Origin: Candidatus Rifleibacteriota bacterium
GTDB taxonomy: Bacteria; Muiribacteriota; Ozemobacteria; Ozemobacterales; Ozemobacteraceae
Reading direction: 5' to 3'
Assembly: GCA_015233155.1 (NCBI GenBank)
Contig: JADFYG010000041.1
Coordinates: forward strand, 1-36,992
DNA length: 36,992 nt
The first letter of the stretch is position 1. The number at the start of each line of letters is the position of its first letter. The notes below the pieces were generated by a model that searched no databases, was not told the origin of the DNA, and saw only the letters and a program-made list of their open reading frames with translations. Both the position numbers and the translations under genes were made by a program. Below are positions 24,664-33,255 of the stretch, piece by piece.

Positions 24664-25218
24664 TTACCCCTCCCGGACAAAAGGTAGTTCAAGCATTGCA
24701 CCGATCTTTAACGCAAGCTCCTCTGCTGCCTCAAGACTATTTCTGACTGATGAGACGATAGAGATCTTGTCTCCGCGCTTCGTCACAAGCACGATTCGCC
24801 AGACGCCCGGATCACAACGCACACAGCCTACCTCTCTGAGACCTTCACGGTAAATTGTTATACGGCTTTCCGGACGAAAAAGCGTCGCCACTCCTGTCAA
24901 ATCGGTTATTATCACCTGATTTTCCACAGGATGGTATTCAATGTTGGGATACCATCCCATCGAACTCAGCAAAAGCGGAAGAAAATATTTTGATATATGA
25001 CAAATTGCAAAACAGGTTAAGAGAAGCAGAAAAACAAGAACCCCGGTAAAATAACCGCTCAGTCCCCGACTATAAAGCAAAGTCAGCAAAATTCCCCCTG
25101 GAATTAAGACCAGACCAGATGCAAGAAAACAAAATACGCCGGATGATCCCACAATCAGATCTATTTTCTGGGGAAGCCTGCGAAATATTTTACCGCCAGA
25201 CTCGGAAACAGTTTTCAT
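24664..25218 (-). CDS. Small membrane protein with a PH-like cytoplasmic domain
   Basis: A 184-residue protein. Two hydrophobic segments lie at ~22-48 and ~55-78 with a short turn between, preceded by a basic N-terminus (GGKIFRRLPQK). The C-terminal ~100 residues are soluble, with alternating strands (VENQVIITDLTGVATLFRPESRITIYREG, WRIVLVTKRGDKISIVSS) and a final helix (LEAAEELALKIGAML). This plan resembles bacterial PH-domain/YdbS-like membrane proteins, though no diagnostic motif is visible. It is divergent from the radical SAM gene, with a 129-bp gap. The ribosome site is weak. Function unknown. Confidence 0.7.
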   Translation of the reverse strand: MKTVSESGGKIFRRLPQKIDLIVGSSGVFCFLASGLVLIPGGILLTLLYSRGLSGYFTGVLVFLLLLTCFAICHISKYFLPLLLSSMGWYPNIEYHPVENQVIITDLTGVATLFRPESRITIYREGLREVGCVRCDPGVWRIVLVTKRGDKISIVSSVRNSLEAAEELALKIGAMLELPFVREG

Positions 25219-25347
25219 TCAGGATTTTTCACCGACCCCGGTCAACTTTTTTCATGACCCTTCGAACTCCTTTTGCCCACTGACGAAAAAAATCGTGTGT
25301 AAAACAGCATTGATACGATAAAATGGTAAATCGGAGGTTTTTCACTC

Positions 25348-27246
25348 ATGGCACAGGTAGTTCTGGTCGCTCTTAACACACGTCATACACATTCTAGCCT
25401 TTCCCTCGCATGTCTGCAATCTTACTGGAATCGTCTTCCCAAACGCCCCCCCATTGAATGTATGGATTTTGACATGAACAAAGGGACCGATGCGCTAATC
25501 CAGGAATTGATACTTCGCCGTCCCCGGTTGATAGGTTTTTCAGTCTATATATGGAGCCTGGTTTCCGCACTCACAGTCAGTGGTGCGGTGAAAGCAGCGC
25601 TGCCGGACACGCGTATTGTTTTCGGCGGCCCGGAGGTTTCATTCGAAGCTGAAGCCCTGATGACCACTTACCCCTGGATTGACGCCGTTGTTCGCGGCGA
25701 AGGTGAGGAAACATTCGATGAGCTCCTGCAAAAGTTTTTTGACGAAACACCCTGGGCTGGAACATCAGGGCTTACGCATCGAACTGGTAAAAGTATCATT
25801 ACCGAACCGGAAAGACCCTTTATCCGGGACTTAGATATACTCCCGTCTCCGTTCCTCGCCGGTTGTTATGGAAATGGAAAAGGGTTTACCTACTATGAGG
25901 CTTCCCGTGGCTGTCCCTATCGTTGCACTTATTGCCTGAGCTCCGTCCTCGGACCGGTTCGACAGCTTTCTCTCGAACGCGTGTTCCGGGAACTCGACTG
26001 GTTTATGCAGTCCGACTTCACTCAGGTGAGATTTGCCGACAGAACATTCAACCAGGATTCACGCCGGGCAATGGCCATCGTCCAACATATCCTGAATAAC
26101 AACTCCCGTGGAACTGCATTTCATTTTGAGTTGAAAGCGGATCTTTTAACCGATGAACTTATTGCATTGCTTGGCAAGGCGCCACCCGGCCTCTTTCATC
26201 TTGAAATCGGGGTTCAGTCAACACATTCTCCCTCTCTGGAAGCCGTAGCCCGACATTGTGATATTTCACGACTTGCCGATCGCATCCGTGCCATTCGTGA
26301 AAACAGCGCATGCCACATCCATCTGGACCTGCTGGCGGGACTGCCCGGCGAGGATTTTTCATGCTTCAAAAAAACGCTGAATGATGCTCACGCCTGGAAA
26401 CCGACCTCTATTCAGGTTGGACTTGTAAAAATCCTGAAAGGAACCGCGCTGAGAAAGCATCTGGAAAACGGAGAAATGTCTTGTGCTCCTTTCCCGCCCT
26501 ATGCCATCCAGCGAAGCGCATGGCTTTCCGCCGAAGATATCGTCCGTTGCCAGGACATGGCAAGACTCGTGGAAGGAATCGGCAATTCCGGCAGATTTTC
26601 CGGCAGCCTGGAGTTTCTGTCACGCAAAGTTTTTCATGAAGACTGGGCAGAAATGTATCTTGCTTTTGCCCTGTTCTGGAGAAAATTCGGAAAACCCTTT
26701 TATGGTTTTGGACCAGAGATCGTACGCGACGGACTTCAGGGATTCCTTACAACTCTGGCGTGCGATGAATTTATTAATGCACGGTGTGCATCGATTATTC
26801 TACATGAATACAGACTCAATCAGAAGGTTCCATCTGGGAAAACTGGTCCGCACCCTGAGCTGCCTTCACTTGGAGACAAGCCGCTCGATCGTCGGGCCAG
26901 CGGCTTGAAACCATTCTGGTATTCAACCGACCCCCTCGAACCGGTGACAACTCAGACTGCGACAGAAGACGGACATAATATTCACCTGCCGACACCAGTC
27001 ATATATTCATATCAAACTGACCTTTCTCAATCTCCGGAAACCCGAATTGTAAATCTGCCGATTTTGGAAAGATTTGTTATGGCGCTCGTTGATCAGGTTT
27101 CTAATTTCAAAATGTTGCATCAGGCCTGGATAAAAACAGGAAGATCCGAGCTTCCTGAAGCCGCATTCCAGGATGCCCTGGACAAGTTACGTGGTCTGGG
27201 TCTATTATATAAGCCACGTACAGGGTTATCCCATTCTCATGATTAA
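25348..27246 (+). CDS. B12-binding-type radical SAM enzyme, DUF4080-like
   Basis: A 632-residue enzyme. Residues ~1-130 form a cobalamin-binding-like Rossmann domain (ALNTRHTHSSLSLACLQSYW, RLIGFSVYIWS, IVFGGPEVS, DAVVRGEGEETFDELL). The DxHxxG motif that ligates cobalt in classical B12 domains is not evident. The radical SAM core follows, with the 4Fe-4S motif CPYRCTYC: C189, C193, C196. LEIGVQSTH near 290 and HLDLLAGLPGED near 327 are typical core strands. The last ~200 residues match the DUF4080-type extension. The reaction is unknown. The start follows CGGAGGT, with GATAAAAT upstream as a possible -10. FmdB-like and protease genes follow on the same strand. Confidence 0.88.
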   Translation: MAQVVLVALNTRHTHSSLSLACLQSYWNRLPKRPPIECMDFDMNKGTDALIQELILRRPRLIGFSVYIWSLVSALTVSGAVKAALPDTRIVFGGPEVSFEAEALMTTYPWIDAVVRGEGEETFDELLQKFFDETPWAGTSGLTHRTGKSIITEPERPFIRDLDILPSPFLAGCYGNGKGFTYYEASRGCPYRCTYCLSSVLGPVRQLSLERVFRELDWFMQSDFTQVRFADRTFNQDSRRAMAIVQHILNNNSRGTAFHFELKADLLTDELIALLGKAPPGLFHLEIGVQSTHSPSLEAVARHCDISRLADRIRAIRENSACHIHLDLLAGLPGEDFSCFKKTLNDAHAWKPTSIQVGLVKILKGTALRKHLENGEMSCAPFPPYAIQRSAWLSAEDIVRCQDMARLVEGIGNSGRFSGSLEFLSRKVFHEDWAEMYLAFALFWRKFGKPFYGFGPEIVRDGLQGFLTTLACDEFINARCASIILHEYRLNQKVPSGKTGPHPELPSLGDKPLDRRASGLKPFWYSTDPLEPVTTQTATEDGHNIHLPTPVIYSYQTDLSQSPETRIVNLPILERFVMALVDQVSNFKMLHQAWIKTGRSELPEAAFQDALDKLRGLGLLYKPRTGLSHSHD

Positions 27247-27298
27247 GTGGGAAAGCCAGAATTTTTTTCAAGCTTTGATAAAGAGTTCGAGGTGGAAA

Positions 27299-27562
27299 AT
27301 GCCATTGTATACCTATCGCGCCAGGGTTCCGGAGACTGCTTGTGAAACCTGCCGGGAACTAATCGAGGTTTTTCAGAAATTCAGTGAGGCTCCCATTGCA
27401 ATGTGTCCGCAATGTGGAAACCCCATAGTGCGCATCATGCATTCGACCCCCACACTCCGGGATTCGTCCAACAAAACCATTCTTTCCGACGACAATTTAA
27501 AAAAGCATGGGTTCAAAAAGCTGGTAAACAGAGGCGGCGGAAAGTTTGACGAGGTCGTCTGA
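27299..27562 (+). CDS. FmdB-family zinc ribbon protein
   Basis: An 87-residue protein starting MPLYTYRA, behind GAGGTGG. A longer frame opens upstream, but it would overlap the radical SAM gene and lacks a ribosome site. The pattern CETCRE...CPQCG gives two Cys pairs for a zinc ribbon, as in the FmdB/CxxC_CxxC_SSSS family, with IEVFQKFSEAPIAMCPQCG matching the usual spacing. The C-terminus is basic with Gly-rich RGGGKF. FmdB itself was described as a regulator in methylotrophs; most relatives are uncharacterised. It lies 52 bp after the radical SAM gene, probably in the same transcript. Confidence 0.85.
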   Translation: MPLYTYRARVPETACETCRELIEVFQKFSEAPIAMCPQCGNPIVRIMHSTPTLRDSSNKTILSDDNLKKHGFKKLVNRGGGKFDEVV

Positions 27563-27642
27563 CATCTAATGCGTTTGCCTTGACTCAGTCCGTAAACACT
27601 TCCGGCTTCAATGTTTTATCGGTATAATTGACAATACATTGG

Positions 27643-27655
27643 GGGAAATATTCCC
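27643..27655 (+). promoter_or_regulatory. Hairpin with ATA loop before the protease gene
   Basis: GGGAA-ATA-TTCCC is a 5-bp stem with the same three-base ATA loop as the hairpin at 22847-22861. It follows TATAAT at 27623-27628, which could be the -10 of the gene. It precedes an ATG at 27659 and the preferred GTG at 27686. Confidence 0.4.
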
Positions 27656-27685
27656 GGAATGCTCTCGGAAAACAGGAGTTGCGAA

Positions 27686-29653
27686 GTGAAAGCGTCGGAA
27701 AAAAGCCTGTCGATCAAAGCTATGTTGCTGGCTTTCTTTCTAGCCGCATTCCCGGCGCCGATTCTTCATGCCCAGGAAGAAGGAACCGACGCAACGCACC
27801 TTTTCGAAGCGGAGACCCTGCGTCTCGCCGAAACCCAGTCGAAAGAGACGCGCGCCGAATTCGATCAACGCACGAAAGGTATTGTTCAGTGCGCTGATCA
27901 GCGTCCACAGCAAATCGGCGATGTTGTTCAGTTCAATGTAATGAACATCGCATTAAATCAGTTCGAAAAACGATCCGGTGTCCTCCGGAAGATCGGCACT
28001 CACTGCTACGTGTTCGTCGAACAGGGCCGCACGCTGACTCCTGCGGTTCTAGATAAAATTGTTCATGATTTCGACGAGCAAATATATCCGACGAATATCG
28101 CCAACTTTGGCACGGAATGGAATCCGGGTATTGACGGTGATCCGCGAATAACACTTTTCCTGCTCGATATTCATGATAATTATAACCCGGGCTCAAATCA
28201 GCTCGCCTTTACCGCCGGATACTTTTTTTCCGGTGATGAGTATACGCATGAAAAAAGTGCCAGCAGCAACGAACGCGAAATTCTGTATATCGATCTCTAT
28301 CCCGGTGATCCTGCAAAGCCCAACTTCATGAGCGTCGTTGCCCACGAATTTCAACACATGATTCACTGGCACCATGATCCCAAGGAAAATCCCTGGATTA
28401 ACGAAAGCATGTCTCAGCTGGCTTCATATCTCAACGGCTATGGGCATCCGACTCAGCTGTCGTCATTCTTTCGCAATCCTGACAATGATCTGTTTTCATG
28501 GTCTCCTGAAACGATGATTGCCAATTATGGGCAGGCATACCTTTTCAGCTACTATATGTCAACCCACCTGGCGTCCACACAGGCAGCCAGACAGACATTG
28601 ACACGTTCAATCGTCGAAGAGAAATCTGATGGCATAATCGGAGTTGAGAAAGCTTTTGCCAAATGTGGCATCAAATCGAGTTTTGCCGATGTTTTTCGTG
28701 ATTTCTGCGTGGCGAACTATCTCAATGATTCTTCGTTCGCCGGCGGATTATTCGGATATGGCAATACCTTCCCGCAGATGCAGCTTCCTATACTTCGCAC
28801 ACATGATCAGGCGGTTGTTTCGGATAAAGGCACCGTAAAACTGTGGTCCGCCTGTGCCGTGAAAATAAATATCGCAGGCGTCAGCAGCGGCTTTCTGAAC
28901 GTATCGTTCGGCGGTGGTGTTCAGGCCTCGAAAACGTCTAAAAACCTATGCAATAACTTTGATGTGGCTGCAATTCTCATCGACAGCAAACACCGGGCTC
29001 CCACAAAGCTGGAATGGTTGACAATCAGAAATTATCAGGCCCACCAGACTCTGAAAACGCCTGCGGGAAGCCACGATACACTTATGCTGGTTATCGTGAA
29101 CCGGGGGCCGAGTGGCCAGTCCGAGGTTTCTTTTGCCAGAAATTCCACGCCGGTTCAGTTTGCCTATTCGGTCAATAAAGCAGCAGCGGAAACGCCTGTC
29201 ACACATGTCGCAAGTGTAAACGGTCCCGGCGGGAAATCCGGAAAGGGAAGCGTGCAGCGAGTGGCCTCGGGACACTCTGCTCCATCTCACGCCAATCGCC
29301 GCGCCATTCACAGCATGATGGAAACTCAGGCCTCTCGTTCAGCCCCGGAAACCCCTTCTTCCGCTGACGGCGTGAATGCGGCGGTCGATGGAATCATGGT
29401 TCCCGCCGAGCTGGACAAGCTGTCAGGCGAAGATGAGCAGATAATCAGTTCGATGCGCAGTATGCTGGAAGCTGGTGATTCCGGTTGCATCGAAGACTTC
29501 TTTTCTGTTCATACGGCAGCAACGCCGACGGGACAAGCAAATCTGCATTCACTGCGCACCATGATCATCGATCTGGTACGTTTCGAAGTATTCCAGAACA
29601 ATCATCCTGAACTCGAGCCATTCATTCAGCGTCTGCTCGACATCGGAAAATAA
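27686..29653 (+). CDS. Secreted zinc metalloprotease-like protein (HExxH)
   Basis: I choose the GTG at 27686 over an ATG nine codons earlier, because CAGGAG lies seven bases before it and the protein then starts with a standard signal peptide (KASEKSLSIKAMLLAFFLAAFP, cleavage after HAQ). The 655-residue product has HEFQH at 220-224, the zinc site with catalytic E221, followed by PWINESMSQL, where the glutamate of NES is in the position of the third ligand in gluzincin-type proteases. The domain resembles M6/M30-like secreted peptidases. The region after ~370 is likely beta-rich, and residues ~500-575 are Ser/Gly/Ala-rich linker. A C-terminal helical segment of ~70 residues ends the protein. 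The exact peptidase family is not certain. Confidence 0.82.
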   Translation: MKASEKSLSIKAMLLAFFLAAFPAPILHAQEEGTDATHLFEAETLRLAETQSKETRAEFDQRTKGIVQCADQRPQQIGDVVQFNVMNIALNQFEKRSGVLRKIGTHCYVFVEQGRTLTPAVLDKIVHDFDEQIYPTNIANFGTEWNPGIDGDPRITLFLLDIHDNYNPGSNQLAFTAGYFFSGDEYTHEKSASSNEREILYIDLYPGDPAKPNFMSVVAHEFQHMIHWHHDPKENPWINESMSQLASYLNGYGHPTQLSSFFRNPDNDLFSWSPETMIANYGQAYLFSYYMSTHLASTQAARQTLTRSIVEEKSDGIIGVEKAFAKCGIKSSFADVFRDFCVANYLNDSSFAGGLFGYGNTFPQMQLPILRTHDQAVVSDKGTVKLWSACAVKINIAGVSSGFLNVSFGGGVQASKTSKNLCNNFDVAAILIDSKHRAPTKLEWLTIRNYQAHQTLKTPAGSHDTLMLVIVNRGPSGQSEVSFARNSTPVQFAYSVNKAAAETPVTHVASVNGPGGKSGKGSVQRVASGHSAPSHANRRAIHSMMETQASRSAPETPSSADGVNAAVDGIMVPAELDKLSGEDEQIISSMRSMLEAGDSGCIEDFFSVHTAATPTGQANLHSLRTMIIDLVRFEVFQNNHPELEPFIQRLLDIGK

Positions 29654-29679
29654 TAACCGGACGTGATATTTCTTGACCG

Positions 29680-31425
29680 TCAAAGATCGTATTTTTCGAT
29701 CTTTGAACGTAGCGTATTTCGAGTGATACCAAGGTAGTGAGCCGTCTGCACCTGATTTCCTTTATGCATCGCCAGTGCCTGCCTCAGTAATTCTTTTTCC
29801 ACGGCATCCATGACCCGGTCGTGAGCTTGTCCGGTGCTATCCGTTTCCTGAAGACGGGTTGCGACATAGCGAGTCATGATTTTGTCCGGAGTTTCGGCAC
29901 TGTCACTTTGCAGAACCGCAGGCAAAGGCAGTTTTCTGAGAATCTTCAGATCATCTGACTTTGAGGCGAAAGGAAGAACAGTGCGGGGAAGAAGTAATGA
30001 AGCTGAAGTCGTGTTAGAGAAGTCTCCAACGATATTTCCGGAGGAAAGCGGTATGGCTCCAGGATATGATGTGCCAGTATCAGAATCGCTTTCTGAAGTG
30101 TTCGCTATGGCTGCTTTTCGATCCCGGGCCGGGGACGACATGCTTTCTCCGATCTGTGTTCCTGACAGGGGAATAAACGAACGATCCTGAAGGTCTGCAT
30201 CCCGGCTTGGTGGAGAGCTCTGAGAAGACGGGACTATCGCGGTATGCCGTCGCCGCACTTCGATGGGTAAATGTTCAGATAGAATGATCTGATCACGACT
30301 CAGAGTATATGCCTGGTCGATGGCATTACGCAGTTCGCGAACGTTTCCCGGCCAGGAATAGGCGCACAGCGATGTAACCGCTCCATCGGACAGAGACTTA
30401 GGCGCGCCCTTGCGATTAGGAGCGAGTTGTGTCATAAACGCCTTTGCCAGTATCGGAATGTCTTCCACTCGCTCCCGAAGCGGCGGTAAATTGATCTCGA
30501 TAACCTTTATGCGATGAAACAAGTCGTCCCGGAAACGTTTTTCCTGGATATAACGCCGAAGATCCTTGTTCGTAGCTGCGATGATTCGAACATCGACCTT
30601 TATGCGCTTGTTGCCTCCAACACGAACTATTTCGCGCTCTTCCAGGACCCTCAGCAGGTTAGCCTGCATATCAAGATTCATATCCCCGAGTTCGTCGAGA
30701 AACAACGTCCCACCCTGTGCCAGCTCGAACACTCCGGGTTTCGAGTTACCGGCACCGGTGAACGCACCTTTTTCATATCCGAAAAGCTCGGATTCCATAA
30801 GACTGTCAGAAATAGCCGTGCAGTTTATCGCCCAGAATGGTTTCGCCGCTCGATTCGAATTGTAGTGAATCGCCTGTGCGACAAGCTCTTTGCCTGATCC
30901 GGATTCGCCCGTAATGAGGACTGTAACGTCTTCGGTCGCAACCATGCCGATGAGCTTGTATACTTCCTGCATTGGAGGACTATTGCCGATCAGTCCGACA
31001 CTTCTTGCAACCGGATCTGCTTCCGCCGGAACATGGTTTTTCTCGGCCGCGCGTGCGCTCAATCCTTTTGCGATCAGAGCAAGGCAATCTCCGATGTCGA
31101 ACGGTTTGCTCAGACAATCATATGCACCGGCTTTCATTGCCGTCACAGTCGTTTCCATGTCACTGTAAGCGGTCATTACGATGACATGGGCAGTTGGATC
31201 TGCTTCACGAATCTGTGTCAGAACCGTAAGTCCGTCCATTTCCGGCATTCTGATGTCCAGAAGCGTCAGATCCGGTCGCCAGGAAGCGAAAACACTCAAC
31301 CCCTTGGTTCCGGTTTCGGCGAGACAGACCTCATAGCCGACCTTTTGAAGAGCTTTTTCGAAAGCCCATCTGACGCTGTGTTCATCATCAATGACAAGAA
31401 TTTTCGAACGAACGTGACCGGACAT
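29680..31425 (-). CDS. NtrC-family sigma-54 response regulator
   Basis: A 581-residue regulator starting at the ATG at 31425, behind AAGGAG; the hydrolase stop codon overlaps it by one base (TGATG). The receiver domain has phosphoacceptor D57 (LLDIRMPEMDG). The AAA+ domain has Walker A GESGSGKE (173-180), the sigma-54 contact loop GAFTGA (220-225) and Walker B TLFLDELGD near 240-248. A Fis-type helix-turn-helix ends the protein (ELLRQALAMHKGNQVQTAHYLG, then ITRNTLRSKIEKYDL). The linker between AAA+ and HTH, about 150 residues, is unusually long and Ser/Pro-rich. No partner kinase gene is adjacent. The last codons form the inverted repeat CAAAGATCG/CGATCTTTG (29681-29705), a possible transcript end. 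Confidence 0.95.
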   Translation of the reverse strand: MSGHVRSKILVIDDEHSVRWAFEKALQKVGYEVCLAETGTKGLSVFASWRPDLTLLDIRMPEMDGLTVLTQIREADPTAHVIVMTAYSDMETTVTAMKAGAYDCLSKPFDIGDCLALIAKGLSARAAEKNHVPAEADPVARSVGLIGNSPPMQEVYKLIGMVATEDVTVLITGESGSGKELVAQAIHYNSNRAAKPFWAINCTAISDSLMESELFGYEKGAFTGAGNSKPGVFELAQGGTLFLDELGDMNLDMQANLLRVLEEREIVRVGGNKRIKVDVRIIAATNKDLRRYIQEKRFRDDLFHRIKVIEINLPPLRERVEDIPILAKAFMTQLAPNRKGAPKSLSDGAVTSLCAYSWPGNVRELRNAIDQAYTLSRDQIILSEHLPIEVRRRHTAIVPSSQSSPPSRDADLQDRSFIPLSGTQIGESMSSPARDRKAAIANTSESDSDTGTSYPGAIPLSSGNIVGDFSNTTSASLLLPRTVLPFASKSDDLKILRKLPLPAVLQSDSAETPDKIMTRYVATRLQETDSTGQAHDRVMDAVEKELLRQALAMHKGNQVQTAHYLGITRNTLRSKIEKYDL

Positions 31426-32393
31426 CAAAGAGCTCCTTCTTCCCGGAAGTGGACCGGGAATTCCGCGGCAGCTTCATCCTCATCATTTCTATTTTTTCGC
31501 CGCGAATAAGTATCCAGCGGATCGAACAGACGATCACCATGAAGAATGAATATTCTGAACGGCAACTTCATACGTCGTGCGGCCTCACCAATAGTTTCCC
31601 GAATCTCATCGAGCGAGTATCGCAGGGAAAGATGGAACAACAAAAGGACTTTCACCTCTGCCTGACGTGCCGTTTCGAGAACATCGGACAAAATCGAGTG
31701 TTGCTGGAAGTTTCGCTCGTCATCGTCGATGCACAGATACGTGCATTCGTGACACAAGAGCAAAGTACCGCGTACTAAAGCCGGCTGAATTGGACGCGAA
31801 TCGCCGCCGTAGGTGAAAATGATCTGATCGAAAGGCTCTGCAACCGCGTCCTTTCCGACTTTCCATATTGCCTGATTGATTTCTTCCTGAGACTTACCGG
31901 AATATTCCGGAAGTAGTCGCCTGCGACTTTCGATGATATTGAATCCGAGACTCAATTGTTTTTGAGAATGCTGTGTTCGAAAAGTTTTCAAATACGTTTT
32001 TCCATTTTTTTGATCGAGATCTATTCGCTCGTCAGCGTCGAGCGCCTTCCAGATAAGATTGAAAGATAATTCATTCTGTGTCTGTGAAAGATAATTCCTG
32101 ATCAATTCAACGAGAGCATTATTCCTTGGATAATAAATGGTCAATTCGGCGGTCTGATCTCCAGCGCCGAGGTTTCTGATATTGATAAGGTTAGTCAGCC
32201 CTGCAATATGATCCGCATGACCGTGCGAAAGTAATATTTTTCTGATGCCGAAAACCCTGTTTAAAAGGCTTGTAGCAACACCCTCTCCCGCATCAAATAA
32301 AAGATTGAACCGTCGATGATACAGCCATGTGGAAAAAAGGGCTCGGGAAAATCCGCGTAACTGCTCTTGAAAAGGCAGGGGATTTGGCTTCAT
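31425..32393 (-). CDS. RNase Z/metallo-beta-lactamase-fold hydrolase
   Basis: A 322-residue protein starting at ATG 32393, behind AAGGAG; a GTG one codon earlier would be too close to it. The zinc motif is HGHADH at 57-62. Later motifs include FTYGGDSRPI near 195, LLCHECTYL near 215 and LLLFHLSLRY near 250, which correspond to RNase Z-type metal ligands and the core strands. RNase Z trims the 3' ends of precursor tRNAs; many bacterial relatives have other substrates, and the length (usual ~305-320) fits. Translation is coupled to the NtrC-type regulator by TGATG. The last ~25 residues are charged (SRRKNRNDEDEAAAE). The tRNA-processing role is likely but not proven. Confidence 0.83.
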   Translation of the reverse strand: MKPNPLPFQEQLRGFSRALFSTWLYHRRFNLLFDAGEGVATSLLNRVFGIRKILLSHGHADHIAGLTNLINIRNLGAGDQTAELTIYYPRNNALVELIRNYLSQTQNELSFNLIWKALDADERIDLDQKNGKTYLKTFRTQHSQKQLSLGFNIIESRRRLLPEYSGKSQEEINQAIWKVGKDAVAEPFDQIIFTYGGDSRPIQPALVRGTLLLCHECTYLCIDDDERNFQQHSILSDVLETARQAEVKVLLLFHLSLRYSLDEIRETIGEAARRMKLPFRIFILHGDRLFDPLDTYSRRKNRNDEDEAAAEFPVHFREEGAL

Positions 32394-32396
32394 CAC

Positions 32397-32701
32397 ATCT
32401 CCTTGGGTGCCACAGGATTCTTCGCTTTCAAAATAGAGGGACCATACTGTGAATGGCTGTATTTCCGCGTATTGTAAAACTACCGGGGATCAAAGTCAAA
32501 ACCCCCGTCAGCGAAACAACAATTATCCATTTGGGCACTGGTGAGGATTTTCAGAGGATTTCGTTTCCATGAATTCAAACGGATAATTGCTGCAGCGAAA
32601 GCGACCCTGTTGACCGCGAAAATGCCTTGTTTTCGGCACCTCAAATGTGTTACATTTCGACAATCCGGGATGTTGAATTCATGAGAAGAGGAGGATCGCT
32701 C
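32397..32701. other. Divergent intergenic region with repeat and palindromes
   Basis: No gene is visible in this 305-bp gap. It holds repeat family 2 copy 2 (32516-32590) and AAATGT-GTT-ACATTT (32643-32657), a short perfect palindrome with a three-base centre. The palindrome lies just upstream of the possible leader peptide and could be a binding site. Confidence 0.5.
32516..32590 (+). repeat. Intergenic repeat, family 2, copy 2
   Basis: It aligns ungapped with 11041-11080, about 30 of 40 bases identical, then less. Its ends are imperfect inverted repeats: CAACAATTATCCATTT on the left against the complement of AAACGGATAATTGCTG on the right, 14 of 16 bases matching. It lies between the divergent hydrolase and leader/DUF1232 genes and carries no reading frame. 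Confidence 0.5.
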
Positions 32702-32764
32702 ATGGCCCCGGAAGAATATCCAAAACACAGCTGCAGAGCTTCATCCGGGTATCCCCCGAAATGA
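32702..32764 (+). CDS. Possible 20-residue leader peptide
   Basis: A strong ribosome site, GGAGG at 32690-32694, stands seven bases before an ATG opening MAPEEYPKHSCRASSGYPPK and a TGA. The TGA overlaps the next ATG (32761) as ATGA, the classical sign of translational coupling. The peptide has no regulated-codon run such as repeated Trp or His, so classic amino-acid attenuation is not supported. It could be a real microprotein, a coupling leader, or a chance frame behind a good ribosome site. Confidence 0.4.
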   Translation: MAPEEYPKHSCRASSGYPPK

Positions 32765-32817
32765 TATTTTCGATTCTGCAAATATCTGACCCCAATCTCC
32801 GAAAAAAGGGAAATAAT

Positions 32818-33255
32818 ATGGCAAAATCATCGCTTCAGATCAAGGTTGAAGAAACTCTCCTGAAATACATAAATCGTTTCGTTCGCTATGCAAGATTCGC
32901 GCACCTGACAAAAGATCGCCGGGAATTGCTGATCGGAACATTTCTGTATCTCCTCGATGAAGGAGATCTTATCCCCGATGATGTTCCTAATATTGGATAT
33001 ATGGATGACCTTACGGTCTTTGTCAACATTGCAGCCGCCTTTGTAAAGGACGGACAGGCAATTCCGGGTGTGTGTAATCCTGAAGAAGTAAAAGAGGACC
33101 TCGGTTTTCTTGAGAAAAATAAAGGCCTCATGTATGGACAGCAGGTTTTCTCAGTTGATGTTATACGAAAAAAAGGTAAAAGCGCCGTAGATCTTGGCGA
33201 ATTGGTCGACCAGATCAAAATAAAATATTCTCAATTGGGAAAGGTGGATGCATGA
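32818..33255 (+). CDS. DUF1232 (YkvA-like) protein
   Basis: A 145-residue protein. I prefer the ATG at 32818, with AAGGG seven bases upstream, over the ATG at 32761 that overlaps the leader frame; the longer form adds 19 residues without family similarity. The core, RRELLIGTFLYLLDEGDLIPDDVPNIGYMDDLTVFV (residues ~40-75), matches the DUF1232 motif (YxxxPxDLIPDxxPxxGxxDD). Canonical members often carry a membrane helix; here the segment is only moderately hydrophobic. The C-terminus is charged and ends GELVDQIKIKYSQLGK. It overlaps the next gene by four bases. Function unknown, though the family is linked to ion or pH stress in some bacteria. Confidence 0.83.
   Translation: MAKSSLQIKVEETLLKYINRFVRYARFAHLTKDRRELLIGTFLYLLDEGDLIPDDVPNIGYMDDLTVFVNIAAAFVKDGQAIPGVCNPEEVKEDLGFLEKNKGLMYGQQVFSVDVIRKKGKSAVDLGELVDQIKIKYSQLGKVDA

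Noticed and set aside
24450..24746. 98-codon open frame on the plus strand
   Set aside because: It overlaps the 3' end of the membrane protein gene, lacks a ribosome site and is Thr/Ser/Phe-rich as expected from random A+T-rich sequence.
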